Shown here piece by piece: positions 41,143 to 53,427 of a DNA stretch of 64,000 nt. The stretch is from Gerris lacustris. Taxonomy: Eukaryota; Arthropoda; Insecta; Hemiptera; Gerridae. Under the pieces are notes generated by a model. It searched no databases. It was given only the letters and a program-made list of their open reading frames with translations, and was not told the DNA's origin. Position 1 is the first letter of the stretch, and each line of letters starts with the position of its first letter. The stretch covers positions 65,504,388-65,568,387 of the forward strand of contig OX578277.1 in NCBI GenBank assembly GCA_951217055.1. The letters are read 5' to 3'. Made by a program: the position numbers and the translations under genes.

Positions 41143-42194
41143 ATTGTAGTCTCCAATCTTTGTTTTTTATTGCAACTTTTTTGAGAAAACTACTTGATAC
41201 AATGAAATTCATGAAAAAATTTAATGTTTCATAGACTTTAGGGGCTGCGCACGCAAGCAACAGTTTTAAAGCTAAAATTCATTTTTTAACTCGGTGTATG
41301 GATTTTTCTGAGTGTTCATGTACAATACAATCAAAATCCAATAATTAAGGCTCAACGCGCAGGCCCACACGATAGATAACAGATGAAATACCACTGATTG
41401 TTTAACTTATTATAATAGCCCTTAATACTTTTAAATCTATCAAAATGTTAAAATCATTTTTTTTTTTCTCTTATAAATAATTTTCCTCTATGATATTATA
41501 ACAAATTACTCTACCGTAAATATCAGTATTTGCAAACAGTTTATAGAAAATATTTATTACATTTTTACCTTATATACTTTAGGGAATACCAAAATGTGAA
41601 TAAGGTTTTGCCAAACTTTTATTAAACAAATACTCTTAAATTAAGTCCATAATGTACATAGCGAATTGAAATATAGTTTAGCTAGGGGCCTGGTTAAGTT
41701 GAATGTTGAACTTTACCAAAGTCAAGGACGCTATCTAAGAAACTTGTGGGATGAACTTTTCCCCGCCTGTTTTGTAGTTTGTTCTTGTTGTTGTTCACAA
41801 GAATTCCTACCCTCTAACTCTGAGCTTAACGGTAAAAATTAGTTATGTATGCTTTTATAGTAATAATAAATCATTAATTCGTATAAATCAAATTTGCTAA
41901 CCGTTGCTCAAACAGTAAAATTTACTTAGTTAATTTGTTGGGTCAAATCATAAAATTTGCTTCTTATTTTCTTATTCTGGTTGTTAGGGATAACAATCAT
42001 AATCCTGTTATAATATATTATCCGAGCTTATTTGGACCCCCGCTCTCAGGATTATATTTCTTTTCGATGTAAGATTTTGAATGGAAGACAAAATGCTAGG
42101 TGCATGATGATCTCGCTTGCATTATTGTGCACAGTCCAAAATAAATGGTTTAAAATGAGATGCATCTTAAACGACCTATTCGAATCAATAAACA
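41143..42194. other. AT-rich sequence, no gene seen
   Basis: No coding, RNA or repeat structure that can be named. Confidence 0.5.
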
Positions 42195-44370
42195 TCTATA
42201 ATATAAGTGGCAATGTCCTGATTGACTGACTGACATAGAATCAACGCACAGCAAAATCTGCTTAACCGAGAGACTTGAAATTTTGAGGATATACTCGGTT
42301 CATATCATAGGCATCCACTAAGAAAGGATTTTGCGAAATTCTTATTTTTGTACCCAGGGGTACGGGGTACAAATGTCAAAGTAATGAATACTTTTAATGA
42401 TGCATATCGTTGAAAAGCTCTTTAAAAGTACAGTAATTGTTGTTATGTACAGTTTTGTCATATTTTCATTTAGGAGGGGGTAAAATGGAAAAATGTGTAT
42501 AACTCCATCTTATATAAATGAAGAGTGTCTATGAGTGTCTTTTATCTTAAATAAATGAAGAGTGTCTATGAGTGTACTGCTTACATGAGATTATAAAGTT
42601 AAAATGTTGGTACACAGGAGTACGGGGTACAAATGTCATCTTAAATAAATGAAGAGTGTCTATGAGTGTACTGCTTACATGAGATTATAAAGTTAAAATG
42701 TTGGTACACAGGAGTACGGGGTACAAATGTCAAAGTAATTGATAGGTACCCTTTATGATGCATATCGTTGAAAGGCTCTTTAAGAGAAAAGTAATTGTAA
42801 TGTACGTTTTTGTCATTATTTTCATTTAGGAGAGGGGTAAAAAGGAAATGTCAACTTAAGTGTGTGTGCGCGCGCGCGCGAACGGGCGCGTGTGTGTGTG
42901 TTCTTTATTCAAATTTACCGTTTTATTCCGATTTCAATGAAAATTTGCACACTTGACCTTCAAAGCAAGGGAAAAAGGGGAAGGTCACTGACTTCATGCA
43001 TTTTCGAAATTTTCATTTTGGTACACAGGGGTACGGGGTACAAATGTCAAAGTAATGAAAACCCTTCACGATGCATACCGTTAAAAAGCTCTTTAAGAGT
43101 GCTGTACAATTATTGTTGTGTACATTTAGGAGGGTAAAATGGAAAATATATCTATATCTATGTATAAAAACTAATAATTGATGTGTCTGTACATTTACCC
43201 GATTGGGCTAAAATTTTGTATTTATTCATTTATTTATTTTTATTATTATTATTTTTTTAAAAATAACTTTATTGAATAAAACATATTAATACATAAATAA
43301 TATTTTAGTACACCAATTTATCTATTTTATTGATTTTACATTTCAGCTCTACATAAGGTTATCTCTCCACTAGAGAACATGGAGGCCCGAGCTGTGGAGA
43401 GAGAATATGGGGGTATTTCCACTGAATGAGTAGTCCTGACAACGAATTTAAGTTTAGAAAATGTTATATCTGTCTGTCTGTGCGTCAATCACGTCCAAAT
43501 AGCTGAATAGATTTTGGAGGTTCTTGAGTACAATGTTAAGCTTAATTCTGCGGGTGATAAAGGATATAAAACGATTTGGTAGCTTTATATGGAGCTGAGA
43601 ACGGGGCTTCTAAATAGATTTCAAAATTCTTATTTTATTTTTCATAAAAAATATATTTAACCAAAATTGCAGAAGAAACTACTGACCATATTTTATGTTT
43701 TGTGGAAATTACTGTAGGAAGAACTGTTAAAGAAATTACTTTTCAATCACTTTCAAAAAATATTTAGATTTATTTTTAGATATTAAGGCAATAATTAATA
43801 AATCACGCCTTACCGTGCCTAAACCTTTACTAACTTAATCATGACCACTTCTTTAAAATTCTAAAATAAAATTTACAAGTGTATACGTAGTATAATAATT
43901 TCTAAATTATATTGATATCTGCCAATAAAGATTTTCTAAAATTTTATCCCTAAGGGGAACATAAGGACAAAGTAAGAAAAGAAGGGGAATTGAGCCCAGA
44001 CCGATCTTCAAAAGTTAGGAAGTTAATACTTGAGAAAGAGCTCTTATTTTGGATGTAAGCATGTATATTAATAAAAGATAATTCCAATTTCAACTAAGGG
44101 ATGTAAAATGACACGGGGAAGGAGGGGGGGGGGGGTACGGAAGGAAAATACTATGCTTTTCCTTTTTAAAAATTTAGTCGGAACGAATTACTAATTTGGG
44201 GTATTAGCAAATTATTTTATCAAAGGGGAGGGGGTATAGAAATAAGGGGGAGGGATAGAATCTAGATATTCTCGCTTTGTAAAATAATTTAAATGTTTCT
44301 TGATGGTAGTTTATAAATCCATTAAATTGAAAATAAAACACCCCGTAGCGAAGCACGGGTATTCAGCTAG
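42195..44370 (+). mobile_element. Non-autonomous Helitron
   Basis: The 3' end carries the hairpin CCCCGTAGCGAAGCACGGGT followed by ATTCAGCTAG, ending in CTAG before a T, as Helitrons do. The likely 5' end is TCTATAATATAAGTGG after an A, with no target duplication. No Rep/helicase frame is present. The interior has tandem copies of a block containing GGTACACAGG and GTACGGGGTACAAATGTC (about 42350, 42613, 42710, 43020). A second start-like segment at about 43148 suggests one Helitron inside another. Confidence 0.65.
42544..42731. repeat. Two exact-looking 94-bp tandem units within the Helitron
   Basis: The unit starting ATCTTAAATAAATGAAG at 42544 repeats at 42638 and ends GTACAAATGTC. A third partial copy precedes it at about 42507. 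Confidence 0.85.
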
Positions 44371-45239
44371 TTTAATATAACTGCATTCTGATTTACATGT
44401 GGATCACCACTCGTTTTACTTGAGAGTAAATAATTCTAGCCCATAAAAACCAAGTTTTTATTATAAATCCTTAATATTTTTGCATTTTGGTTGTGAGGGT
44501 AAATATTGGTATTAATTCATTTTCATTTTAAATAATTAATTAGTAAAATTAAATCAATTAATTAATTTGATAGAATGTTTTTGTATTGGTAGAGAGTCGA
44601 TATGCCAAGTATCAGATCGATTGCATGACTGGAAGAGGGTTAACTCTCCCTCCAAAGATTTTATATACCTACCAAATAATTAATTAATTAAATTTGTATC
44701 ACTTATTTTTTTTTTAAATTTAAATTATCCATTCATTTTTAAAAAGATACAAAATTAAATTTTAAAAATATATTTATTTATTTAAATAATTAATTGTTAA
44801 AAATGTTTTGTATTGGTAGAGAGACTATACCAAGATTAAGCACGATTGGGTGACTGGAAGATGGTTGTTAAGTAGCCTTCCAAAGATTTTGACGTAAGGC
44901 AGGCAGCTAGGCCCCACAAAAGTGAAGTTAACATAAAGGATTTAAAAAGTAAAAAATCGGTGACAACCTCGAACAAATCATTTTTTTATACATTCTAAGA
45001 CTGAATTTTAATCCAATAATATGTAATTTAATTTATTTATCAATACATATTTGATAAGTATAAAACAGGTGATTGTTTATATACATAATATGTACTTCGT
45101 TTCTGAATTTCACCAATATCAAAATTATTTTCATTAATAACACTTCGGAAACTAGATTTTTCCCGGGAAAACTACTTATATGCGCGACCACGTCGCACAT
45201 ATACTTGATATGGTGGTCAGTGTTTAACATGTCAACTCC
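44371..45239. other. AT-rich sequence with a degenerate duplicated block
   Basis: A block with TGTATTGGTAGAGAG, a TGACTGGAAGA segment and TTCCAAAGATTTT occurs at about 44584-44660 and again at about 44810-44895. No gene. Confidence 0.5.
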
Positions 45240-45345
45240 CTCGGGTTCGAACCATTTCCTGTTAGATTGATAATGACCTTGGTTTCAGGCAAGGGTTTTT
45301 ACGAGAACGCTAACCACTCAGCTACTCCGATCCTGAATCGGGCCA
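45240..45345 (-). repeat. tRNA-derived SINE head (serine-like)
   Basis: On the minus strand, TAGCTGAGTGGTTAGCG (A box) is followed by GGTTCGAACCC (B box) about 75 bases later, with a long variable region as in type II tRNAs. The acceptor stem does not close, so it is a pol III SINE head rather than a tRNA gene. Confidence 0.6.
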
Positions 45346-47799
45346 TTTTTTAAATCCACTTTTTTGACTCAGGGTGGATCTTAAACGTGCTAAACCCATC
45401 AAAATTTAATTTTCGCGCCACCACAATATTTTTTACATTTAATTTTAATGCCTCAAAAACTACGCATGTCACGATAATATAGGTACTTCAAATGACGGAA
45501 AGAGGGGGATGGGGGAGGGGAAGTATCGCGTGACCTTCAGTTGACTCACGCCGATCAAGGACAAACGTTTATTGTTTTTTTGTTAGTATAAAAAGTAAAA
45601 AAATAATTTGGTTGTATTTTTTCTCCTGTATTTTATGTTTGCTTTTGATTTTATTTTCTTGTTTATTTCACTGCTCATTAGTAATGGAACAATTATATTT
45701 GATTATTTAACTGATTTATGTAATTGCCACTATTGAACCTATCAACCCCCTTGCTCAACTAACTCCTGTCATGGTAGGTTGAGCAACAAGAAAGTTCTCG
45801 TTTTAGTGGTAATATCTTCTAAACTAGATCTGAATGTCTTTTATAAGCAGGGTAAATACGTATCTAACATTGAAGGGACCAAATAAATCTGATGCAACTT
45901 TTAAGTTATAATAGATTAAATTAAAAAATCCTCATCTAGCAGGGGCTAGGGAGGGCGGGGACCCTACCCTACGATATACTTATATGAGAAAGTAAAAAAT
46001 CTACCAATTATTGTGAGCTTCCTCGCTTCATAACACTGAACGAATGGTCACATAAGTATTAAATGAAGTACAATGAGAATGAGATTTCAGAACATGAGAG
46101 TGACAAATAACTGAAATTTACGCATTAAAAATAATCTGACACCACTAGACATTAAAGGGTGTTAGTTTTGGACCTGTTTAGAGTTCCGGCTGTGCCACAC
46201 TTATTTTTATTTTATATTAAGTGGGACCTGTGGGCTACTTTCAACAAACGAACCAAATAATTTTTAAATTGAATGGGTAGTAGATATGAGGGGGTTCACA
46301 AAAATGTTGACGGAATTTGAAGACAATAATTTTATGCTTCCAATAAATTTAAAAAGTGTGAAAATGCTTTGGCTATATTAGGTAGGCGTGGAAGAAAAGT
46401 AAGATATTTATAATATTGAAGTTTAATAATAGAGAAATAATGTTTAAAAAAACACATTCCCACATTGCTTGTTCAAAAATTACTCTCACAGGTACCTACA
46501 TAATTTGTTAGTTTTTTTTTATTAAATTGATGTATCAATGAACATTTTATTTCGTACAAACAAGGGTTGGTTGAATAAGTTGATTTTTTTTTTATTGATT
46601 TTTTATTTATTATAATATAATTTGATACACGTTGAATAGTTTAGTAATAATTCAAAATTAATGTTTAGGGGTTCCATTTTATCCTAGGGATTTTATCTTT
46701 TTTCCAAAACAGCCTTTATCTCAAATTCTTAGAATTTTTTTTTTTTTAATAGGACTCATACAAGTTAGGAGGGCCTAAATCAAAGCAATACAATTAAGCA
46801 ACATTCGATATAGGTTCAATTATAAGAGAGGGTTGCAACACAATATTGGTCAAATTCACTTCAGCAGGACCGACGCCGTATTTTAAGTTTATATATTGTA
46901 GTCTCACCATAATTCCAATTTTCTCAAAGTAAAATAAATGTTCTTTAGTATGCGTTTTAAGGAAAAGCTTTGTTGATTCTGTGAAAGAGAAGTAATAATT
47001 TGATGCTGTATATGTTACAATGATCATTGCATGTATATGAGTTGTATATAGAGGTATGTGGTGCTGGGCGGGGTTAGCCTATCCAAGGTGGGTCAGGCGC
47101 GAGGCGCATGCTTTACAACTTTTGACCAATAAGAGCAACCTTCCCCATCCCTTCAAACCAACTAAGTTTGACCTCGTTTTCTACACTCCCCACTTTCACA
47201 TCGATCTCTTGCTACTCTACAGCCTAATTGGTCTTGACCGAAAAAATGTATATATATAGATATTTGTTTCTATATGAAAACAATATATTATAATAATACA
47301 ACTTTTAAAAATAAACTAAGTTCCAAATTTATGTGTTGGGTACTGTCGGAGATACAAGTGCGTTAACGACCTCCAAACAGACAAAGAGTCAGACAGACAA
47401 ACGCAGAAAATGATTAGTGTCCTCGGTTATTCCTCGGACTCTAAAATATTATTCTTATTTGAGGTTCTATCAATTTTAAATGGTGCTCTAAACTTTAAAA
47501 TACTTTTGGCCGAGTTTAGCATAAATTCTGCTTCTTCCCGTGTGGTCTTGATTCGCATTCGATGCGATAATATAATAGTTGAAGGTGTTATTATAGCCCA
47601 TAATTATTTACTTTGTGCATTACAAGCATCATTACAGAGTAAAGTAAACAATGATGATTTTTACAATCGCTTTGTTCGTAACGAAATGTTGATGTTTTTT
47701 GACAAAATGGCATGGAAAATTAAACACTATCCACAAGTGTTATATATTTTTGTAATCTACTCTTCAATACCTTCCATTTAATCCCCCACTCAAAATTTG

Positions 47800-47838
<39 letters not shown>

Positions 47839-48285
47839 CGTGACGTGAATTATCCGCCATTTTGGATTTGAACAGCTGATAATTTTGAGTTCGCTATATT
47901 TTTCCTGTGTGCGCGTCAAAACTATCTTTAATACTGGAAAGTTTCATTTTTTTCTCTCTTTAGATTCAAAAGTTATTGGAACCGTACACAGTGACAGACA
48001 GACAGACACAGAAACGAAACTTAAAGGGTTTCTTTTTTTGGTTTACCAACGAAACACTAAAAAGGTAAATGTACTAGGCATCGCGTGGCTCTATCATTGA
48101 TGCGAGCGTATAGTAATAAATATGTGTTGAATATTGAAAAATAGATAATCGTGAATCATGATGAGATAATAGTACAGCGGCTATTAGTAAGGGAACCACC
48201 CCGCATTCTTACTATTCCTCTAATCACACATCCCCTTTTCAATTATTATAACATGTATCTCTTTGCTACAAAAAAACTACTGCAT
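45346..48285. other. AT-rich sequence, no supported gene
   Basis: Contains an inverted family G fragment (45346-45440), a 36-base A run (47800-47835) and several unassigned short frames (for example 47410-47781) without motifs. The GTGGGCTACTTTCAACAAAC piece near 46226 is a fragment of a repeat also seen at 31823, 51985 and 52120. Confidence 0.45.
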
Positions 48286-48289
48286 GTAT

Positions 48290-48723
48290 CAAATTGAAAT
48301 TTTGCATGCCTGTTTCAATTGTGCATTAGATGGTGTATATGAAGTTTTATTAAAATCGTTACGTTAGAACGTAAGATATCGGTAAAAAGGTTGTTTTCTC
48401 TATTATAAACGTTTAGGTCCGCTTTAATAGTTTTAGCGATCTTTATTAATTCATAGCGGTGTCGCTGTTGGTTTTACTAAAAAATGTTATTTGTAAAAAA
48501 TGTTCGTCTCATCGAATAGATGATGATAGCATCTTTTCCCGTCCTTAAATTCCAATTTAATTTTTGAACCTCTCGTTTACGCGAGCGTTGCGCGCGAACT
48601 CTTGGACGGATCACGCTGTCCAACGAATTTAGCCTGAGTATTAGTAAGAGGATCATGTATACCGAATTTCAACTAAATCGGTCAACTTTCACTCAAGTTA
48701 TCGTCAAACGCGTAAACGTTACT

Positions 48724-48779
<56 letters not shown>

Positions 48780-48870
48780 GCATAGTTTGTTGAATGTAAG
48801 AAGCTCGCTTACGCTCGCTTCAATAACTATAAATTTACTTTAAAATATCTATCATTGGTGTGGCAAATAG
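48290..48870 (+). repeat. Family R copy with a (GACA)n microsatellite
   Basis: Runs from the TGTTTCAATTGTGCATTAGA region to GTGTGGCAAATAGCTTCCTC. A (GACA) tract of about 13 units lies at 48723-48775. Confidence 0.7.
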
Positions 48871-50680
48871 CTTCCTCACGTTCACGTCCCAATTATTGTG
48901 TGAATGGTCTCATGAGTATAATAATGTGATCCTATTGGGAATTATAAAATTAAATTTAAATGGGATATGTAGTTCCCAAATGTTGACGGTCAAACACTAG
49001 ACGAAAAATGATCCCTGGATTTTGTCTCAGAATTGTTGAATGGAGACATAAAAGAAAATGTTCTTTAGAATTACCACAATGCTTCCGTTACTTCCGGTTA
49101 GCTTGAAAGCAAACATCCAATAGCGAATATTGGTAAAAATTATCAGTGAACTAATACGATTGTGAGAATTTAACATCTCCGTAAGCAACAAATATCTATT
49201 CTGTATCATGTTATCACGAAAAAGTACATGAATACATATAAAACGATTAAATGTTGTCCAATTGACTTATAATTACATTTTAATAAGCACAATGGTGGTT
49301 GAGTTATTTAGCATTAGTTGAGCAATTTATATTTGTCAATTCTGATTTTATGCAGTAATGTAGTCTTGTTGGCCAACTATTTCTTTATAGCGCTGAGAAC
49401 GGTTTTCCCAAAGGGTCTATAGTGTCCCTCAAATTTTTATAACTTTGGTATTTTTAATGCACACCCCTAGGCTACTTCAAGTACGTTGAAGGAAAAATTA
49501 TACATAGTAATATGGCTTAAGAGTTCCAATATTTATTCTTTTCAGTTCTGTGTGGAAGAAGAGAGTCAAGGCACGATATTTTAAAATCTGGGTGTGGGTA
49601 AATATCCTGACTAAAACAAATAAATATCTGAAATAACTAAATATCTGACTAAAAGAAAGATAAGGAATTAAAAAAAAAAATCATAAAGTAGGTAGTCAGT
49701 CATAGTATGGTGCATACCTCCCTCGTACTTTAATCATGATTTGCTTTAAGATGTATTATTAGCTAATTTATTTAGCCAATAATAAGCCCCCCCCCCCCCC
49801 TCTTTTCTAAATCAGTCACAATTGTTTTGATTTTGTATCCAAGCTCACGGAAAGTAATGGAAGCATTACGTGATCATTCTGAAATTGGTCCTTGTCTTAT
49901 TGGTCTATTCCTTGTCCTTCCGTCCCCACAGACGCTTGTCAACAAATCCTTATCAGTAGCATTTATTTGATACCCCACTCAAAGAAGATTGCTGATAGTA
50001 TCTATAGGAACTGTTACACGTTTATTAACGACGTTACTGCATTTAGATAATTAATAAGGTTAACAACAAACTTTAAAGTACATATTTTTAAAGAAAACTG
50101 TATTAAAAATAAAAATATTAAATGTCGTAAGAAAATATCACTTATTCTTATCAGCTGATAACGGATAAATTTCGAGTTTTTATCAAGATATCGATATTGT
50201 TTCACCAAACTGCCGCTTGGTAGGTTTAGTATAGGGGTGTAGCATAATGAACCACTTTTTGAGACCCAGATTCAATAGTATTGTTCCATCTACCCCTTCC
50301 TTGCTTTGAGAATTGAAGTATCAATTTTGCAAAAATTAAAGCTTCCGTCACCTTCGGTAAGCTCGGCAGCAAAATAAAATAATTGTTATTAAGTAAATAA
50401 AGTTGGTCAAGTTGGAAATAATAAGGATCAATGGATTACATTGCATTCAAAAACTAAACGTAAAGCTGGGCAACATCTGTAGCAAGATCTGTCTATTACC
50501 TGGGTGATTTTAAAATCTGTGGTAAGGTTAAAAGAATTGAGGTTATGTTTGGGCTTTTAAAGAGCTTTAAATGAAAATTAGATATGAATCTGCGATATTG
50601 AATCTGAAAAACTTGACAATTTTAATAAAAACTTATTTTTTTGGATGAATGAACATATGTATATATATATATAAAAAAAA
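48871..50680. other. Mostly unassigned AT-rich sequence with family R end fragments
   Basis: Hairpin ends of family R occur at about 49080-49108, 49838-49868 and 50340-50370 without full copies. C run at 49790-49801. No gene. Confidence 0.45.
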
Positions 50681-51257
50681 TAGACTGCCAATTAGTGTGG
50701 CACATAGCTTCCTCGCATCATATCATATACTTTATTGTTATATTAACATTAAAATGATTGTTATATTACTTTATTGTTGTATTGTTTATTGTGTAAAAAC
50801 AATTAACAACACTTCATAGCTGTGTCGCTGTTGGTTTTACTAAAAGATTGTATTTGAAAAAAATGTTTGTATCATTGAATAGATGAAGTTAGATTTTTTT
50901 TCCCGACCTGAAATTCCAATTTTAAATTTGAAGTTCACGTTTACGCGAGCGTTGCTCGTGAACGCTTGGACGGATAACGTTTCCAACGAACTCGTCTTGG
51001 GTATTGGTAAAATGAACATGTCTACCAAATTTCATCAAAATCGGTCGACATTTACTCAATTTATTGTCACACGTTTCATAATTCTCGGACACACAGACCG
51101 ACAGACAGACAGACAGACAGAGAGACACGAGACCAAAATGTTCCCTGATTTCTGTAACGGATTTCTGTCTTGGAATTTTTAAAATCGGAGACATAAAAGT
51201 TTTTCGATCTAAAAAATAAAAAAACAATGCTTCCGTTACCTTCGGTAAGCTCGGAAG
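50681..51257 (+). repeat. Family R copy, near complete
   Basis: Starts GACTGCCAATTAGTGTGGCA, includes (GACA) units at 51100-51122, and ends with the imperfect hairpin GCTTCCGTTACCTTCGGTAA/GCTCGGAAG. This is the best reference copy in the window. Confidence 0.7.
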
Positions 51258-52943
51258 AAAAAAACTAATTTTCAGCTACTTTCAAAAATTCTTTATTTAA
51301 TTAAAGAAACATTTTGAACAAGATTCAAAGATTTCAAAAGAATAGAGAGACTATCAAAAATTTTAAATTTTCCGAACTTATTCTACATAATGGATTTTGA
51401 TAATGACCTTATTAATTGGGTAAAAAAGGAAAATTAGAAATTCAGACTGAAGATCTGCAATGTAATCATGTTTGGACACAAAAATTTGTTGTTATGCGAA
51501 ATCATATTGAAAGTGAGAACATTTCTATCTTGCTAGTTAAAATAAAACAAAAAACTATCAATTAATAACAAATCATAACAGTAGTTTATTTTAATTATAA
51601 TTATTATTAAAAATTAATAAAGTTTGAAAAAAAGTATATTGAATAAATAGTGCACCTCTAAGTTTTGTTTATTTATCGCAAAATAAAAAATATGTATGTA
51701 GGTAGATACTACGCATAAGAACAAAAGGTACTGGCCCTCTAAATAATTGAAATTTAATTAGGTAACTTAAGTTTTAGAGCTTTGATAAAATCCTATTTGC
51801 CATCCCTGCCATAATGATTTTCCATAGTGATGAACCCATCACTTTCTATTACTAGACGAGAATGTGAATTGTGAAATGATATTTTGATCTGTTTCGATAC
51901 CCAGTGGGGGTCACAATTATTTTTATGTAATATTATATTTGCGTAAATGGTAAAATTTAATATGGGACCATCTATGGGGTACTTTAGACAAACCATCAAC
52001 ATTTCTTTAAAATTGGATCAGTACTTTTCATGATACAAGTGTTAATTAAACAAAGCTGATTTTTTGATTCCCAGTGGGCTCACACTTATTTTTAATCCAC
52101 ATTAAATGTGGGCAGACTGTTGGCAAGTTCAAACAAACCATCCAATTGGTAAATTGTTATTGTTTTCAAAAAAAAAACACAGTGTTGTTCTTTTGTTATT
52201 AATAATTTTATTTTTGATAACTTCAATATTTTTAAAATATTTTTTGCAACAGGGAACACTGTACCTGATAAGAAATCACATTATTTATTGATTTTTCATA
52301 GTAATAATATTAATATTCTTTAAATTTAAATCGATTTTCTTCTTTCTTAATCTTATTTTTTCTTCCTCTTTATATCTGAGTTTGATTTTTGATATGTTAC
52401 TTTTTTATTTCTGTTTGTAAACTATATCTAGTCCTATAATATTAAAAGTTGCTTTGTATTACAATAAAATTAATATCTATTTTATAACTTTAAAATTCCC
52501 TTATAAAAATAATGAGAGTCTAAGATAAGTTTCACTGGTTATTTTATTTGTAAAAAATATAATGGGGAAAAACAATCTAGAAATTCGCTAATATTATTTC
52601 GATTAATTATCATAGAGAGCAATCATTTTTATAAAAACAAATACATATTAGGTTTGTTCCAACCCCGTTATTTGTAGCGTTCTTCCATCGTTTAGGATAG
52701 TTGTGACTATAATTCGTACTTTATAAAAACAAACAAAACATGAAACCTAACAGATTGGAGACCTTCTTGTTGTTATTCGTGAGATTTGACATAACTGTGC
52801 ATGTCATACAAACTAGAAATGGATATTGTTTTAGCACCCGACTGTACTGACTTCGGCAATACTCGGAAGTTCCGACTTTAAACGAAGCTAAGCTTTCAGT
52901 TTCTCCCGTGTTCATGACTTCTTGGTCGACCTTTAGCATGTTT
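51258..52943. other. AT-rich sequence, no gene seen
   Basis: Only short unassigned frames. 52700-52943 is more balanced in composition (minus-strand frame of 84 residues) but has no recognisable motif. Confidence 0.45.
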
Positions 52944-52949
52944 GTTTTT

Positions 52950-53053
52950 GACACATACTTTGTGTCAACTGACAAGTTGACACATATAATTTATATTTAT
53001 ATATTGTAAATATAGAGCTCAGTCTAAGACTAACCATAAGGTAGTTATTCTTA
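52950..53053 (+). repeat. 5' LTR, first part (split by Harbinger)
   Basis: Matches the 3' LTR from GACACATACTTTGTGTC to GTAGTTATTCTTA with a few differences (for example a missing ACAAT). It resumes at 59754 and ends GATAGATCA at about 59766. Confidence 0.8.
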
Positions 53054-53427
53054 AGCCGCGTTTACACCAGAGTTAGAAACACGTGTTGCTAACATTTGTT
53101 GGTAACATTTTGGAAAACGCTTCTGAATTTGTTACCAACATTGTGTTAGCAACAAAAATAAAAGTGTTAGTAACAAGAATTTTGTTATCAACAATAAGTC
53201 AAAAGAGGAAAAAATGTTGGCAACAAAATACTAGTTTGACATTTTATTTGTTATTAATATTTTGCCACATCCCCGCGCTCACTTAGTAAATTAGCTGAGA
53301 AATGTCGAGACTTGAGGATGTTGTTGTTGCTGCAGCTGCATGTGTAATTTTAGGGAAGCAGAGAAGACCTAGAAGATGGTGGGTGAGACCTTCACTGCAG
53401 GCAAGAACTAAATATAGTGGAAGTGAC

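Noticed and set aside
45240..45345. Functional tRNA gene
   Set aside because: A and B boxes are present, but the acceptor and anticodon stems do not close; SINE head.
47410..47781. 123-residue frame
   Set aside because: No recognisable domain and no splice, promoter or repeat context supporting a gene.
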